A DNA stretch of 64,000 nt from contig NC_087379.1 in NCBI RefSeq assembly GCF_963675165.1, positions 1,988,201 through 2,052,200 of the forward strand. Reading direction: 5' to 3'. Position numbers and translations under genes: made by a program. Shown piece after piece: positions 28,167 to 52,259 of the stretch. The stretch's first letter is position 1; every line of letters begins with the position of its first letter. The stretch comes from Halichondria panicea (Eukaryota; Porifera; Demospongiae; Suberitida; Halichondriidae). Below the pieces are notes generated by a model. That model was not told where the DNA came from. It worked only from the letters and a program-made list of their open reading frames with translations, and ran no database searches.

Positions 28167-31105
28167 TCAAGTGGTAACAGGAGTTCGCAATTGCTGTTCA
28201 TTCGAGGGTAGCATCTGGGAGCCCATGTTGATATTCTGTAGCAACTGTCCCAGCCATTTCTTGGTGGTACTGTCATCCTTTAGGGAAATGGAGAAAGTGG
28301 TATCCTTTAGTTGGTCAGGTAGACAGCTCCTCAGGGCCTCCCTAGCTCTGTGTGTGTGTGTGTGTGCGGTGGAAATAGTAATACAGTCATACAATGCTTA
28401 TGCTGACTAACCAAAAAAGTGAGAAATTTGGGCGTAGCTGAGATTTGACTCATGACCTAACAACCCACCAACCCACAGCCAAATGCTCTTACCAACTGAC
28501 CTACAAGGACTGCAATATGGCAGCGGTGCTGGTCAATAATAAGGTAAAGATCTAGAGACTAAAAACGAAATGTTACCTGAGGTTATCCGAGAGACGGAGA
28601 TAACACCTGACTACATGTTTCAGCAGACGTGCAGACGGCTCCTTAGCTAACTGCTGCACCATCTTACCCTGCATCCAGAGTGTGAAGAGGAAGTAAACAT
28701 AAGGGATTAAAATGCTATCAAAACACTCTACACAGTAATTTCCCTGTGCAGTACTTTCCCACAGTACATGTAGGTTCACATGGAGGTCAAGGATGTTAGA
28801 TCACAAACCACTAATAAAACACCACTTCCACACACACTTCCTCTCAAACTCACGAGGACAGTAGCAACGTGAGAGAATCGCTCAAAGGTCTGACAGATGT
28901 AAGAGAGCCCAGTCTCATCCAGCAGTATCTTCTGCAGTATGAAGGTGGCCACTGTCTTTGAGAGCTCAGAGCCGGACTCCATTATCCTGAGACAGAGGGG
29001 AATGATCTCAGTGGTGAGGAGGAAGTTGATCACATCTTGCTCATCAGTCTGTGTGGCAGTGGTATTGTAAATAGAAGCAGCAAACTAATAACATAATAAT
29101 AATTATGACTGCATTTGAAGTCCCCCTCAGGCTACACGTAGACATGCTCTAGCCAGAGACACTAATATTATGGTTTAGTTAAAGACGCACACAGGGTTAG
29201 GTGTATACTAGAGGACACAACGTTTACATGGGAGTCAAGTATACAGTACATGTATTTCCTCACGCACCTTGACAAGGGCTCCCACCACGCCCAGACTGGT
29301 CAGCCTCAGGTACTCAAATGGACGAGACTTGCTCACAGTATGAAGAAAGGGGTACAAGAAGAGAGGAATATGGGCTGCAGATAATAACATGTAACAGTAC
29401 ATGTACAATGAACACTACTAAGGTATAAGGTAATAGTCTGTAGAGCTCACCATTCAAGAAAGCAGACCTTGTCTCAGGGTGTGAGGCCACACACTGGAGG
29501 AGGGCCAGGGCATTGCACACTCTGTTGGACTGCTGAGCCTACAGGGAGGAACAACAGATGTGCTGCTAACAAAGGAGGTCTCCATATAATACTACCACAC
29601 TCTGTAACAGAGGTAACACTTACTGTAAACAGTTAATTCCTACGCATACCAGTAACTAGTGCTTCGTATCTGTTCAAAAATGGAACACAATCTAAGTGCC
29701 TGGATGTGAAGGTTTCAAAACCAGGTAAGAAGACTACAATATTCAAAAGGGCTGCCACAGAGAGACAGTCCTGAAGCCACTGACACAATAGGACCTGATT
29801 AAGTGTAAAGGACAAAGTTTTAGGAAATTGGTAAAGATCACCAAATATGTAAGTGGTAAACAGATAAGGTACAGAGTACATGTACATGTATAGGAAATTG
29901 TGTGCAGCATTTATGGCCTCACAGTGAGACTGGGAGGGTTGATGACTGGGTAGATCATGACAATCTCCTGGAGGAGTGCTGACAGAGTACCAAAGGAGTA
30001 CCAGAGCATGGGTGCCAGGTCAGGGAGTACCTCTCTCTTCTTGCTCAGCTCTATCAGAGCATGCTCCCTCGTGTCAGGGTTGCTCAACTCTAGGATCCAT
30101 GTGTATACCTGCATGGGGGTGGATGAGTGGACCATGTTAGACTGTATGCAGTGACTTTAGAGCAAGTTTACAGCCTTCACAATCAAAGGATACATTTTGA
30201 GCCAGCAGCAACAGATGTTCCAATTAATTTTTACACATATACACAACTGAAACATCTATTGTCCTGATATGAAAGTAATGGTAGCTACACATTCTCCAGG
30301 ATATTTCAACAAGGGACACTATTTGTAACCATTACCATAACTACTCGGACTAGTACCTGCTCTCGATTGTCCCCTCCACTGTTGCCATTGTTATTACTGG
30401 TTGATGTGGTGGCAGGGGACTTCCCTGTCACGCCCAGTGCCCCCATCACCATGGCACCCCCACTCACACTGCTCGGCAGGGAACTTGCCATTGAGAAAAG
30501 CATTCCTACAGAGGGACACACGTACATGTATTACTACAATGTTTTGCGTGAGTGAAAATGAGCCAAATTAGCAGAAAATTGACACTTAGTGAAGTACCGG
30601 TGTAAGTTTTTGCGATTTTAGCTCGCATATTTTTGATGCTTGCAAAACATTGTAGTACATGTAATTAATACGGTACATGACGGGCTAGTGGAGTACAGAT
30701 ACACAATCATGCAAGACTGTACATGTATTGAACACATCAAACAGATTATGCTACAACTATTACACGGCACTAAAATATAAAGATAACCAATAACTTTGAT
30801 CTACATTCAGTATTCACAGGCTAGTATCAAGTATGTACCACACCCATAAACTTTTCACGCATCATGTTACCTTTATACTTTTAATTTCTTTTTTAATACA
30901 TTACAGTTTTTGTCCCACCTCCAGATGCAGACTTGATCATGGAGTGGCCGGGAGGGGGTGGGGTCTGAGCCATCGTCCCTGGCAACATGGCGGCAGTGAC
31001 GGGGGGAGAAGAGTCATGAGTCATAGCCCCGCCCACTTGATCCCCCGAGTACCCTGACATTGCACTGTGCATGGAGGAACCAGTCGGGGAAGAGATGGAC
31101 CTCAT
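28167..31105 (-). CDS. CNOT9: CCR4-NOT complex subunit 9 (RQCD1/CAF40)
   Basis: Eight exons (31105-30919, 30505-30357, 30108-29923, 29538-29451, 29374-29268, 29048-28854, 28668-28577, 28347-28167) close in frame to 394 residues. From [20 protein letters not shown] onward the protein follows human CNOT9 nearly residue for residue: [54 protein letters not shown] and [17 protein letters not shown]. This is the armadillo-repeat fold that binds GW182, NOT1 and other partners in the deadenylase complex. The Ser/Pro/Gly-rich N-terminus of about 110 residues (two exons) is much longer than in vertebrates and low-complexity. The start at 31105 is the first in-frame ATG of that exon; initiation inside exon 2 is an alternative. 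The gene is divergent from SPT5 across 450 bases. Confidence 0.95.
28431..28508 (-). ncRNA. tRNA-like sequence (tRNA-derived SINE or tRNA pseudogene) in a CNOT9 intron
   Basis: Read on the minus strand, the segment contains TAGGTCAGTTGGTAAGAGCA, a good tRNA D-arm/A-box, and about 35 bases later GTCATGAGTCAAATCTCA, a B-box/T-arm lacking one expected base. A T6 run follows at about 28414, as at a Pol III terminator. The middle does not fold into a proper anticodon arm, so a functional tRNA is unlikely. Confidence 0.5.
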
Positions 31106-31556
31106 CGGAGGGTAACGCTGGACAAGGGGGGGAGGGGAGAGAAAAGAGAGAACAAATAATTATTGTCATTTTTAAAATTGGCACTTTGTTAAAAATTAAT
31201 GTTATTTTTACCCAAGGTAGTGATGTAAGAAGCAGAATGGAAGTGTATGAAGTTATGTGTAGCTATGTGTATGAAGTTACCACATGTGTATTGTTGAACT
31301 GATTCATAGACATCTTGCAGAAGAGAGAGCCAGGAGTTTGTTCACAAAGGCTAGCCCAGTGCAGCTAGCTCAGCAGTTTGAGAGATGGTATTGAGCTTTG
31401 ACCTTTTTCACTGTCTCTCTTTGTACCCTCCCCTCCATACCACGTACCACGTGTCAAATTTGTCTAATCGACCCTTTTCCAAACAGTTGTGTCACCTAGC
31501 TAGACTTTTTTAGATCTGATTTTCTACTTGATTGCCTTCTTACAGAGACCCTCAGT
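31106..31556. promoter_or_regulatory. divergent promoter region CNOT9 / SPT5
   Basis: The 451 bases between the two start codons must drive two broadly expressed mRNA-synthesis and decay genes in opposite directions. A pyrimidine-rich stretch near 31410-31430 and repeated ACCACGTACCACGTG around 31438-31452 stand out. No TATA box was seen. Confidence 0.5.
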
Positions 31557-44149
<12,593 letters not shown>

Positions 44150-44434
44150 ACTTTGAACCTTGAACTTTAGTTATTGATTTAAATAAGACATTGATAACTT
44201 ATGGTAGTATATTTTGATCAGTTACTGTATGACTGTACACATCACGCGACATGCTGTCATTACAATATTATTATTGACAATTTATTGATAATGCTTCATA
44301 ACACACTTTGAACACAAAGGTAATGATGGAGGGTGTACAGGGTCAATGGGTGTACTTGCAGGTTTGATACACATAACGTGTGATACAATAAGGTAGTATA
44401 ATGAGATTAGTGGCTAACATTTCACAATGAAAGA

Positions 44435-45190
44435 GTGATTGTTCAAAGTCCCCTCTCTCGATCTAGCGACTGTTGCCCAGATCGATGGGCTTGCTGTACG
44501 ACCTCTGGGCCACCTCATTATAATCATGTCTATAGATTCATCTCATATATCACCTCAACGTATGGGTGTGTGTGCATGGCGGCGATGGGAGGAGTGGAGG
44601 GAGCTTGCAGCACTGCATTCACAAGGTCAAACACTGACAACAGAAGATTGATAGTTTTTAGTAAGTGTACTTTGACCCCAACTTGCAGCTTGAACAACCT
44701 AGCTAGCTAGCTGGGGAGATTCAACAGCATGCAGAGGCTAATCTACAGGCAAAGGAACTATAGTTAAGTAAGCATACTAAAGTGTTGCAATAACTAATTA
44801 TTTTGTTTGCTTGAAATGGTTCTTGTTGGATACAGTGCGTACATGTAGTTTTAATTTATATCCCTCCACACCCCAGGGACCCGGACCTGTCTGGACTCCC
44901 TACTCTATATAAGCTGATAATTAATTCTAGCCCATAAGACTTATATTATTTATTTTTAATATATAAATATAATATTCATATCATTAATTTATACACTGTT
45001 TGCAAACTGTAGACACTTTTCACAGGTGGACTATGTGGACTCGTCTCGTAACCAGGTGGTCCTCAAGATGATCCCTTGTATCGACTACACCCGCAAGAGG
45101 GGGTGCTCCGTAGCTCCGATGAGGAGGGCAGAAAAAGAAGAGGACGACCATCAACCAAGCTCTTCGACCCAGAGGACATTAGGTTTGTAA
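44435..45190 (+). pseudogene. SPT5 pseudo-exons (exon 5 end, 6, 7, 9), relic copy 1
   Basis: About 290 bases after the SPT5 stop the gene's middle recurs in degraded form. GCAGCACTGCATTCACAAGGT matches the exon 5 end, GGGAGATTCAACAGC matches exon 6, and CACCCCAGGGACCCGGACCTG matches the exon 7 acceptor and start. GTGGACTATGTGGACTCGTC (45028 on) matches exon 9. Exon 9 has lost a base (AAGAGGGGGTGCTCC versus AAGAGGGGAGTGCTCC), so the frame breaks after YTRKRG. No NGN exon 8 was seen. A more altered duplicate is at 54950-55900. Confidence 0.85.
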
Positions 45191-46584
45191 TACACTGTTG
45201 TCTCTGTAGTGACAATGTAAAGTACATGTACAACCTGTACGTAACTTTCATCTAGACTCATAGCTGCATGTATAAGCTACACTGTACTCGCTATAATAAT
45301 ATAAACGGTGTGTTGAGTGAAAATCCCGGTACGACCGTGCAATGTGTAAAATGCGTTCTTTTTATCATCCCCTATCTATAATATAAACTGGCGTACAACA
45401 CGTACTGATTGTACATAATTATACACTAATAAACTTGCCAAATTGAACAGTGCGTGAGTGTTACATACATGGTCCACTTAAGCTTTTATAAACTTGATTG
45501 AACCCTTGTTGTTTCTCCGACCCCAGCTGCATCAAATCTTTATGCATTACAGTACATGCATGCACGTGTAACCGTACTCGGCCCGACTGTATTCGTAGTC
45601 AGTAACTTATATAAGATCAGACACAGGTTTCTCCTTCTATTATTTAGACTTGTATATATATATATACCATTGATTTTCATTTTAGCAATGTGCATGCATG
45701 CAATGCATGCAGTGTCATGCAGGCTTTGATGTCAATTCCATTCTACCAATTGTTACAAGTCACTCTTTTAAAACGTTATGCACAGAATATAATACTTAAT
45801 TGTGCATGTTATTGTTGTTTACTTCGTGCAGACAACACAGTTGACTTCTTTATCGGTATTGTAAGGAGGGCAGGGTAGACCAGTATCACAGTTAGCTTCA
45901 ACATGGTAGAACAGAGCACCATTAGTATTTGCATGACCTCCAGGCACCGACTCTTGTCCTTTGTCAACACATTCGAACATTGAGCGTTTATGGGTGTGAT
46001 GATCAGACATGAGATATCCCTCGTACTCTTTGGTCCAGTATTGAGGGCATGAAGTCTTTGCAGGAATCATGAGAACAATTAATCGACTCACCACAAGGCA
46101 GACCGAACAGGGAACATTGTGGTCATGTGTGCCTCGGACTGGATGTTCATATTCAGTACCATAGATGTACATGTTTCCTTGAATACCACTTTGAAAAGGT
46201 AGAGTGTATTCTGGATCAAGAGGTAAGCATAGATAATTTGCTGCCCCACCACTGTGAGTGTAGTGGCTCCCTCCAACTATCCCGTTGTATATCCGCTCTG
46301 TTCCAGGCACGTTTGGACAAGTGCTGTTTCCCCACCTTGTGTACACAACACCTTCGTTCTTTGGTCTTGGAAGCTGACTTTTGGCATATAAAGTGGTACA
46401 ATTATTATATATATATATATATATATACAGCAAGTATATGTGACAATGTATATGCCTCGATCAGTGCGTATGCCCAGTGAGGTAGGTATATATATATAGT
46501 GTTTATCTGCATTGTAGACATGCAGCTATATATATAGCTGCTTAATAATAAAATGCAAGTATATAAACTTCTATATATAAACCG

Positions 46585-46803
46585 TATACATTGTAAGCGT
46601 GTAATTTTCGAGGGGTAAAATATTCGTTATTTTCGTGGGCAAGCTGACCTCCACAAACATTTTCCACATGAAAACGTAGGCGTGGCTTATCGGAATGCAT
46701 GTAATGTAGTGCAGGCAATGAAGTCAAATAAAATTTACTTATGAAAATCACCGTCTTCGAGTTGAGCGAATTTTTACCCCACAGAAATTACCCGCTATAC
46801 AGT
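46585..46803. mobile_element. hairpin element (MITE family 2 subtype) in the collagen A intron
   Basis: Left GCGTGTAATTTTCGAGGGGTAAAATATTCG-type end (46597 on) pairs imperfectly with right TTTTTACCCCACAGAAATTACCCGCTATAC. It resembles 19064-19270. Confidence 0.7.
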
Positions 46804-47112
46804 ATATATAGCAGGGTGTCATACAGGGGGAAAAGGGGGATATCCCCCCTATAGTTACAATTTCACCCCCCTTTCAAGTACTAGTTGTATGGCTGAGTGT
46901 CCATAGATGGGTATTAAAATAACAGTCGACCTTTTTTTAGCAACATTTTCTGGTTACTTTTCTCATTTCCCCCTCTACTTCAAAATCCTGTAGGCTTTTC
47001 TATAGTTGGATTGGATGTGCAAAATAAGGCTTCGTTCTTGAGTATAGGTATGGCTATAGTTTTGCGTACTTTGAAGGCCAATGCATGCAGTCTCTTTAGA
47101 CTTGTGCGTATA

Positions 47113-47306
47113 TACCGTATAGCACGAAATGTTCATTTTCGCTGATTTTACATGTGGGTTAGCAATCCTACACGAACTGCTATAATGTGCAAAGATTAAA
47201 GGCGTGGCTTCCGGTAAGCAGTCATTTCCACGAACATTGCGCAACGAAATGCTTTTAGAGGCCATTCCATGGAATAAGTGCCTCGAAAATTTCGCGCTAT
47301 ACGGTA
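47113..47306. mobile_element. hairpin element (MITE family 2) in the collagen A intron, reverse orientation
   Basis: Starts TACCGTATAGCACGAAATG and ends AATTTCGCGCTATACGGTA. The body is the reverse complement of the 39341 copy. Confidence 0.8.
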
Positions 47307-47562
47307 TTATATTGTCCTATAATTATAACCGCTAAAACAAAACGGTAGTCAATAAAGGGCGTGACACCTAACTCTGTCCCTAACCTTATATATATAACCT
47401 ATTGACCTGCATGCACTGTTTCATGAGAGCATGCATGCAGCAGCCAGGAACTTTTGGCAATCTTCTTAGCCAACAATCATGCACGGTCAATCATTTTGTT
47501 ATTTATATAGGACTGCATCATACATGTGCAGCTTTCTATACCCGCGCTGCTTTTATTGTCAA

Positions 47563-47772
47563 TACCGTATTATTAGAATATTTTGCTGGTGAAAAACCTT
47601 TGCGTAAAAACCTTTGCGTAAAAACCTTTGCGTATGAGCCAAATTAGTATGCAGAAAAGTTAACCTATATTGCGATGTAAAACTATTGGGTTTTGCGATT
47701 TTATTGTTGCTAATTAATCAACTCTCGCAAAGTTCGCATATTATGTTTGATGCTCGCAAAACATTCTATAGT
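47563..47772. mobile_element. inverted-repeat element (MITE family 1), copy 3, reverse orientation
   Basis: Starts TACCGTATTATTAGAATATT. It contains a short tandem AAAACCTTTGCGT triplication and the reverse complement of family 1 words (TTTGATGCTCGCAAAACATTC) at its right end. Confidence 0.8.
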
Positions 47773-47934
47773 GTTGTGCTAAAATTATACGAGTCTGAGT
47801 CAATTACCTGTAGTACTTGCACAGCAACTAGAACCACAACAAACACCCACCACTTCATGCCAAGTCTATCTTCCTGCAATGAAATAATTATGTGCAGAGA
47901 AATAATTCTTCAGCTAGAGTGCATGTATATAAAT

Positions 47935-48880
47935 CCGACTAGAAAAACATTTGCAATGTGAAAAATTGCTAGGATTGGCCAGGGGAACCACAAAAAAGCG
48001 TGGGAACAAGAAATCAGACGAGAGCATAACTCCAATCCGTTACAACGTCAATCACATGTACTGGTAGTTTTCCCATGTTTTCCCAGCCAATATGCCACGC
48101 AATTTTATTAGTGATGACCAATCCCTATATACCGTATATGCTCGATCAGAGGCCGCTCTTGTATAAAGGCCGCACTCAAACAGTAGCCTCCCTTGCTAGC
48201 AAAATGAAACATTTAGTAGCCGCTCTCAAATAGTAGCCTCAGTGAACTTTGACTTTAGCATTTCTGCACGTGGCAGCCAAAAAAATTATTACTAGCAGCT
48301 AGCTACATGTACGTAGCTATGAGTAGCAGCTTGTTAGTGCTTCACAAAGACTTTCTCATGGCAGAGTTCAAGTTTATGCAGGTGAAAACAACTTTTGATG
48401 ACAAACTAAATTATCTGGAGCTAATAAACGCCGCTCTTGAACTGTGGCCCCTCTTGAATTGTAGCCTCCTCTTCCAGCAAAATGAAACATTTAGTAGCCG
48501 CGGCTCCTGATCAAGCATATACGGTATTTATTATACATCCATTTTGGAATGTGCGGGCACATAATCATGATGATTTGTGATGAATTGATGTTCCTAATAC
48601 ATGCAGTGTTGAGCACAGGTATATACACACAGTCCATCCATGCCTAGTAACATGCACGGATCGTACTGGTGACCTGCATGGAATGATGTGGTGGATGGAA
48701 GCTGATAGATGGATCTGGAACACAGTCTATATACTATGTATTGTACATGTTCATGACGTTGTAACGGATTGGAGTTATGCTCTCGTCGGATTTCTTGTTT
48801 CCACGCTTTTTTGTGGTTCCTCTGGCCAATCCTAGCAATTTTTAACATTGCAAATGTTTTTCTAGTCGCATTAATTCCCT
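47935..48880. mobile_element. DNA element with about 110-base terminal inverted repeats
   Basis: Left arm 47935-48050 (CGACTAGAAAAACATTTGCA ... CTCCAATCCGTTACAACGTC) is the reverse complement of right arm 48756-48880 (GACGTTGTAACGGATTGGAG ... TGCAAATGTTTTTCTAGTCG). The equivalent place in duplicated unit 2 (58790-58840) lacks it. Another element (48130-48526) is nested inside. No transposase frame was seen. Confidence 0.8.
48130..48526. mobile_element. inverted-repeat element (family 3) nested in the 47935-48880 element
   Basis: TACCGTATATGCTCGATCAG at the left pairs with CTGATCAAGCATATACGGTA at the right. Internally AAAATGAAACATTTAGTAGC occurs twice with GTAGCCTC repeats. Confidence 0.8.
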
Positions 48881-50088
48881 TTCTTTTTCAGTACAGTTTA
48901 CGTATCATGACATGCATAAGTGGAACGTCAAGAGGCAGTACAGAAGTTCAAGAAGAGAAGACAGGACTGATCAGATATCTTCTCGAATATCTCTGAATGA
49001 GTAATATTGCTTGATATGTTGAATTTGCGAATCAGTATTAAATGACAGCCATTTTAAGAGCATGATATCTAGCCAGTGCATATAGCATGCCTGTCAGAGA
49101 AAGGGAGCTAGAGCTGAACAGTGTGAAGAAAAGCAACACCTCAGGCTCTGGAGAAGCAACTGCTGCACTGATTTTAGGCGCACGGTTTATTAGCCATGCC
49201 TATCTATTATTAATTGGCCACAAAGCAATTGCTGAGTCATTAAAGATGGCGGAATTGTCTAGGTATAAGAGACTGAGAGGCCATCTGCCTCGTGGAAGCA
49301 ATCGCAAATCTGAAGAAGCGCTTTGTAATCCAGGTTGTAGTTGTTTGGAAACCCTGTGCAGAATGTCCTGGAGATGGCTGTACTTGGAGCAAATACTGGG
49401 CAAGAAACTTACTCACTTACTTGGAAGCTTTACAAAAAAGTTAAATATCACGTGCCCTCAAATTAAAGGCACTAAAAGAAAAGAAACGGATATCTGTACG
49501 GTTTTTTGGTCATGAATATAATTATGACTAAATCAATAAGTAAAAATTATGCACTTCCGCTTATTGAGGAAGTTAGGGGTGTGTTTTCAATTAAAAATGA
49601 AATGAGAGATACAAAGAGAGAAAAGGCTAGATAAACTATCTGTCTAGCCAGTTCCTTGATGTGGCCTTTCCCTGCAGAGATAGAACAGTTTGAACTAGCC
49701 TCGATTCCAGGCCGCTTGAACAAAGCCAATCCTATGTAAAACCTACTGGTTTTACTAATAGTGTATATATAGCACTATATACGGTATACATGTAACTTAG
49801 TTTGGAGCCTGGAGGTGCGTGAACACATTTTCTCTTTGCACGCAATCGTCACAGTATATATATATAGTGTGTATATATATGCATGCATGGCGTCAAATAC
49901 ACATATATATAGCTGGCATGCATACAGATTTAGGAACAACATGTAAATGAACTCACCAATTTAAGCAGCGTTTTCCTCTCTTTTTAATTATAGAGCTTGA
50001 CCGTTTTAAACACACTGTTTCCTAGCTATTTACAACCATGCATGTTATGCAAGTCAATCTGCACTTTTATAGCACTTTAGATCATGTT
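48881..50088. other. region without a recognised gene; one unexplained 142-codon frame
   Basis: A plus-strand frame at 49087-49515 opens MPVRERELELNSVKKSNTSG and runs 142 codons with a Cys-containing middle, but has no recognised domain or splice support. The segment 47935-49780 is largely absent from duplicated unit 2, where flanking TTTGGAGCCTGGAGGT (49802 and 58833) resumes, so this is probably inserted sequence. Confidence 0.35.
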
Positions 50089-50424
50089 TGTCATAAATAC
50101 TGCAATCTGATTGGTTAGAGGAAATGTTCTATCCAATTTAGAAAATCATGTACTTCAATAGAAAATCATGTACTTCAATAGAAAATCATGTACTTCACTT
50201 AGAAAATCATGTAGCAAAGATTAGATAAGAACATTCAAATCTGATTGGCTAAATACTCATGGTTGCTATGATCTAAAATGCTTAGACACTGTTTAAGAAG
50301 TTTCCACATGATTTAGAAGTCCTCAGGGCTAGTAGAACCCTCACTGCGTTCGGGATACTACAACCAGCCCTTTGGGCTTCTAAATCATGTAGAAACTTCC
50401 TAAACAGTGTCTAACTATTATATA
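50089..50424. mobile_element. foldback element (family 4), copy 2
   Basis: Close copy of 37347-37650, with the same terminal hairpin (TAGACACTGTTTAAGAAGTT with AACTTCCTAAACAGTGTCTA). It has an extra AAAATCATGTACTTCAATAG unit. Confidence 0.8.
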
Positions 50425-51054
50425 TACGCCTATTACTATACTGTGGGTGGCCTGACAGGTGGTCTGCATGTGTCTGACCTTTGAGTGTGGTCGCTGTTAA
50501 TGTCAAGTGTCCACCCCATTTTGTGTTTGGTGTGTATATTTAGAGGAGGAAACCTTACAGGGTAACTCTCCCATGCATGCATTAACTATAGTTGCTGAGC
50601 ATGTGTGTTGTGCTTTTACCTGCATTGAGACCCAAAGGAACAAAGAACACGTCTGCATGTTAGAATTTCTGAAAAGAACTGCTATATTATTATGACACAT
50701 TACAGGTTTTTTACCTTTTTACCTGTTTTTATTCCCTGTACCCCAGAGGAGGTGGGACGTGTGTCATCAGTCACATGGCAATTATGGAATGTGTGACATA
50801 CAACGTTTATGTTAGGCTCTTGACCTTTAACCTTTGCTTACATTTCAGTGTAGCTATGGTGCCTGTGGTAGATCTACTGTTGTGCTCTCTAGCAAGCTTT
50901 GACCTTTTTGGTTGATAGTGCTGTCAACATGTTGATATTATGCACTGTCAGGTTTCCACCCATTTTGTGGCACACCATACAAAAACAAAATGGGGAGAAA
51001 ATCTCACAGTGAAACCCTGTCAGGTTATGTTTGATGACACAGTCCCCCTACAGT

Positions 51055-52005
51055 AGTCAGGAACGTACTGGTATGATTTCATCTAGTGGAAGAACCCCTC
51101 GTTTGGAGCCAAGACCCCATGGTTCCGGGGCAGTATGGCCCCCATGCACAGCTCTCAAACACCTGCATGCACGACAGTGAGTTGGGGGGAGGGTATATAT
51201 GTCACACTTTTTAATTTGTTTTTTTGCGATGTACCTCTTGCGTTTAGAGATCACTTACAAAGAGAGAGAGTATCGAACGTAGGCATACTGTGCATCAGAT
51301 GTATGCGGAGAGTAACGTGACTTCCTGTATCTGTCACAAGCTTGGAATTTGCACACTGACCAATCCAAGTGTGGGTGATGTAATGTATCAAGAAAGTAGA
51401 TTACATCACCCACACTTGGATGGGTTAATGTATCAAGAAAGTAGATTACATCACCCACACTTGGATGGGTTGATAGATTACATCACCCACGCTTGGATTG
51501 GTCAGTGTGCAAATTCCAAGCTTGTGACAGATACAGGAAGTCACGTTACTCTCCGCATACATCTGATACACAGTATGCCTACGTTCGATACTCTCTTCTC
51601 TATCATATACTCTTGGTGAAAATCATGTCCTTTTGCTACCTTTGTCTGTAGCAATATTATGAGGCTACTAATAATTTTCCCCCTCTTCTCCACAACAGGT
51701 GGTCGTAGCCCCCCCCCCAGCTATGGGTACATGACCCTTCTCATGATCCCTCTCAGACCCCCCAGCATGGCGGTAGTGCCTGGGACCCCAGTGTGGCTAA
51801 CACTCCAGCAAGGTGTGCGTACACATGCAGCTCCTCTGTAGTGCAGCACAGTGAGCTACGGCAGTATGTGTATACTGACGTACCTTCTGTGTGTACTCTA
51901 GTCCAATGAATACATGTAGCCTGCCATGTTGTATATATACTGAAAGTGTGTTCATAATAAATTATTGTTCCTCTCTTTGTCAGACCTGATGAGCCACAAA
52001 TACAC
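51055..52005 (+). pseudogene. SPT5 pseudo-exons 18, 19 and 20 (CTR region)
   Basis: AGTCAGGAACGTACTGGTATG at 51055 matches SPT5 exon 18, now with lost CTR units and frameshifts. GGTGGTCGTAGCCCCCCCCC at 51700 matches exon 19 (extra bases break the frame before SYGYM). TCAGACCTGATGAGCC at 51982 matches exon 20. The first pseudo-intron has gained a foldback element. Confidence 0.85.
51261..51600. mobile_element. large foldback element (family 6) with tandem core, copy 1
   Basis: Arms of over 100 bases pair: AGAGAGTATCGAACGTAGGC with GCCTACGTTCGATACTCTCT, continuing through TATGCGGAGAGTAACGTGAC and CTTGGAATTTGCACACTGAC. The core repeats AAGTAGATTACATCACCCAC and CACTTGGATGGGTT. A smaller copy lies at 60936-61110. 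Confidence 0.9.
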
Positions 52006-52259
52006 TACAATGATATTATCAATAGATGCATGCATGTATACAACTTCATATAGATAGATCCACTTTCTTTGTATGAAATTCATTTCGAAAAAAGCTTATT
52101 CATCACTTAAATTTTTGAGCAAGAGCATAACATAGCAAGAGGCATTAGCACAGCGCAGCTTAATTGCAACACTCGTTATACATGTAAACAAAATTGTCTT
52201 GCTATACCGTGCCAATAAAGTTGCATACCATGTAATAACTACAATGTCATGCAGTTAGT

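Larger units (their letters stand above)
45819..47858 (-). pseudogene. short-chain collagen C4-like, copy A, triple helix deleted
   Basis: Exon 1 (47858-47808) encodes a signal peptide-like MKWWVFVVVLVAVQVL. Exon 2 (about 46379-45819) encodes the intact C-terminal domain: [78 protein letters not shown] and CVVCTK at the end. This domain is typical of secreted sponge short-chain collagens (Ephydatia C4 type). Copies B and C carry about 70 residues of Gly-X-Y between signal and domain; here SQLPRPKNEG shows a direct junction with the whole helix gone. The exon 1 donor phase (0) does not match exon 2, because one base is missing relative to copy C. The 1.4-kb intron is swollen by three MITE insertions. 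Probably a pseudogene, or a collagen-less remnant if another splice is used. Confidence 0.75.

Noticed and set aside
28431..28508. Functional tRNA gene
   Set aside because: No proper anticodon arm or acceptor pairing could be drawn; only the A-box and a degraded B-box are convincing.
49087..49515. 142-codon frame as a real gene
   Set aside because: No domain, no splice support, and it sits in sequence absent from the duplicated unit; left as an unexplained frame only.
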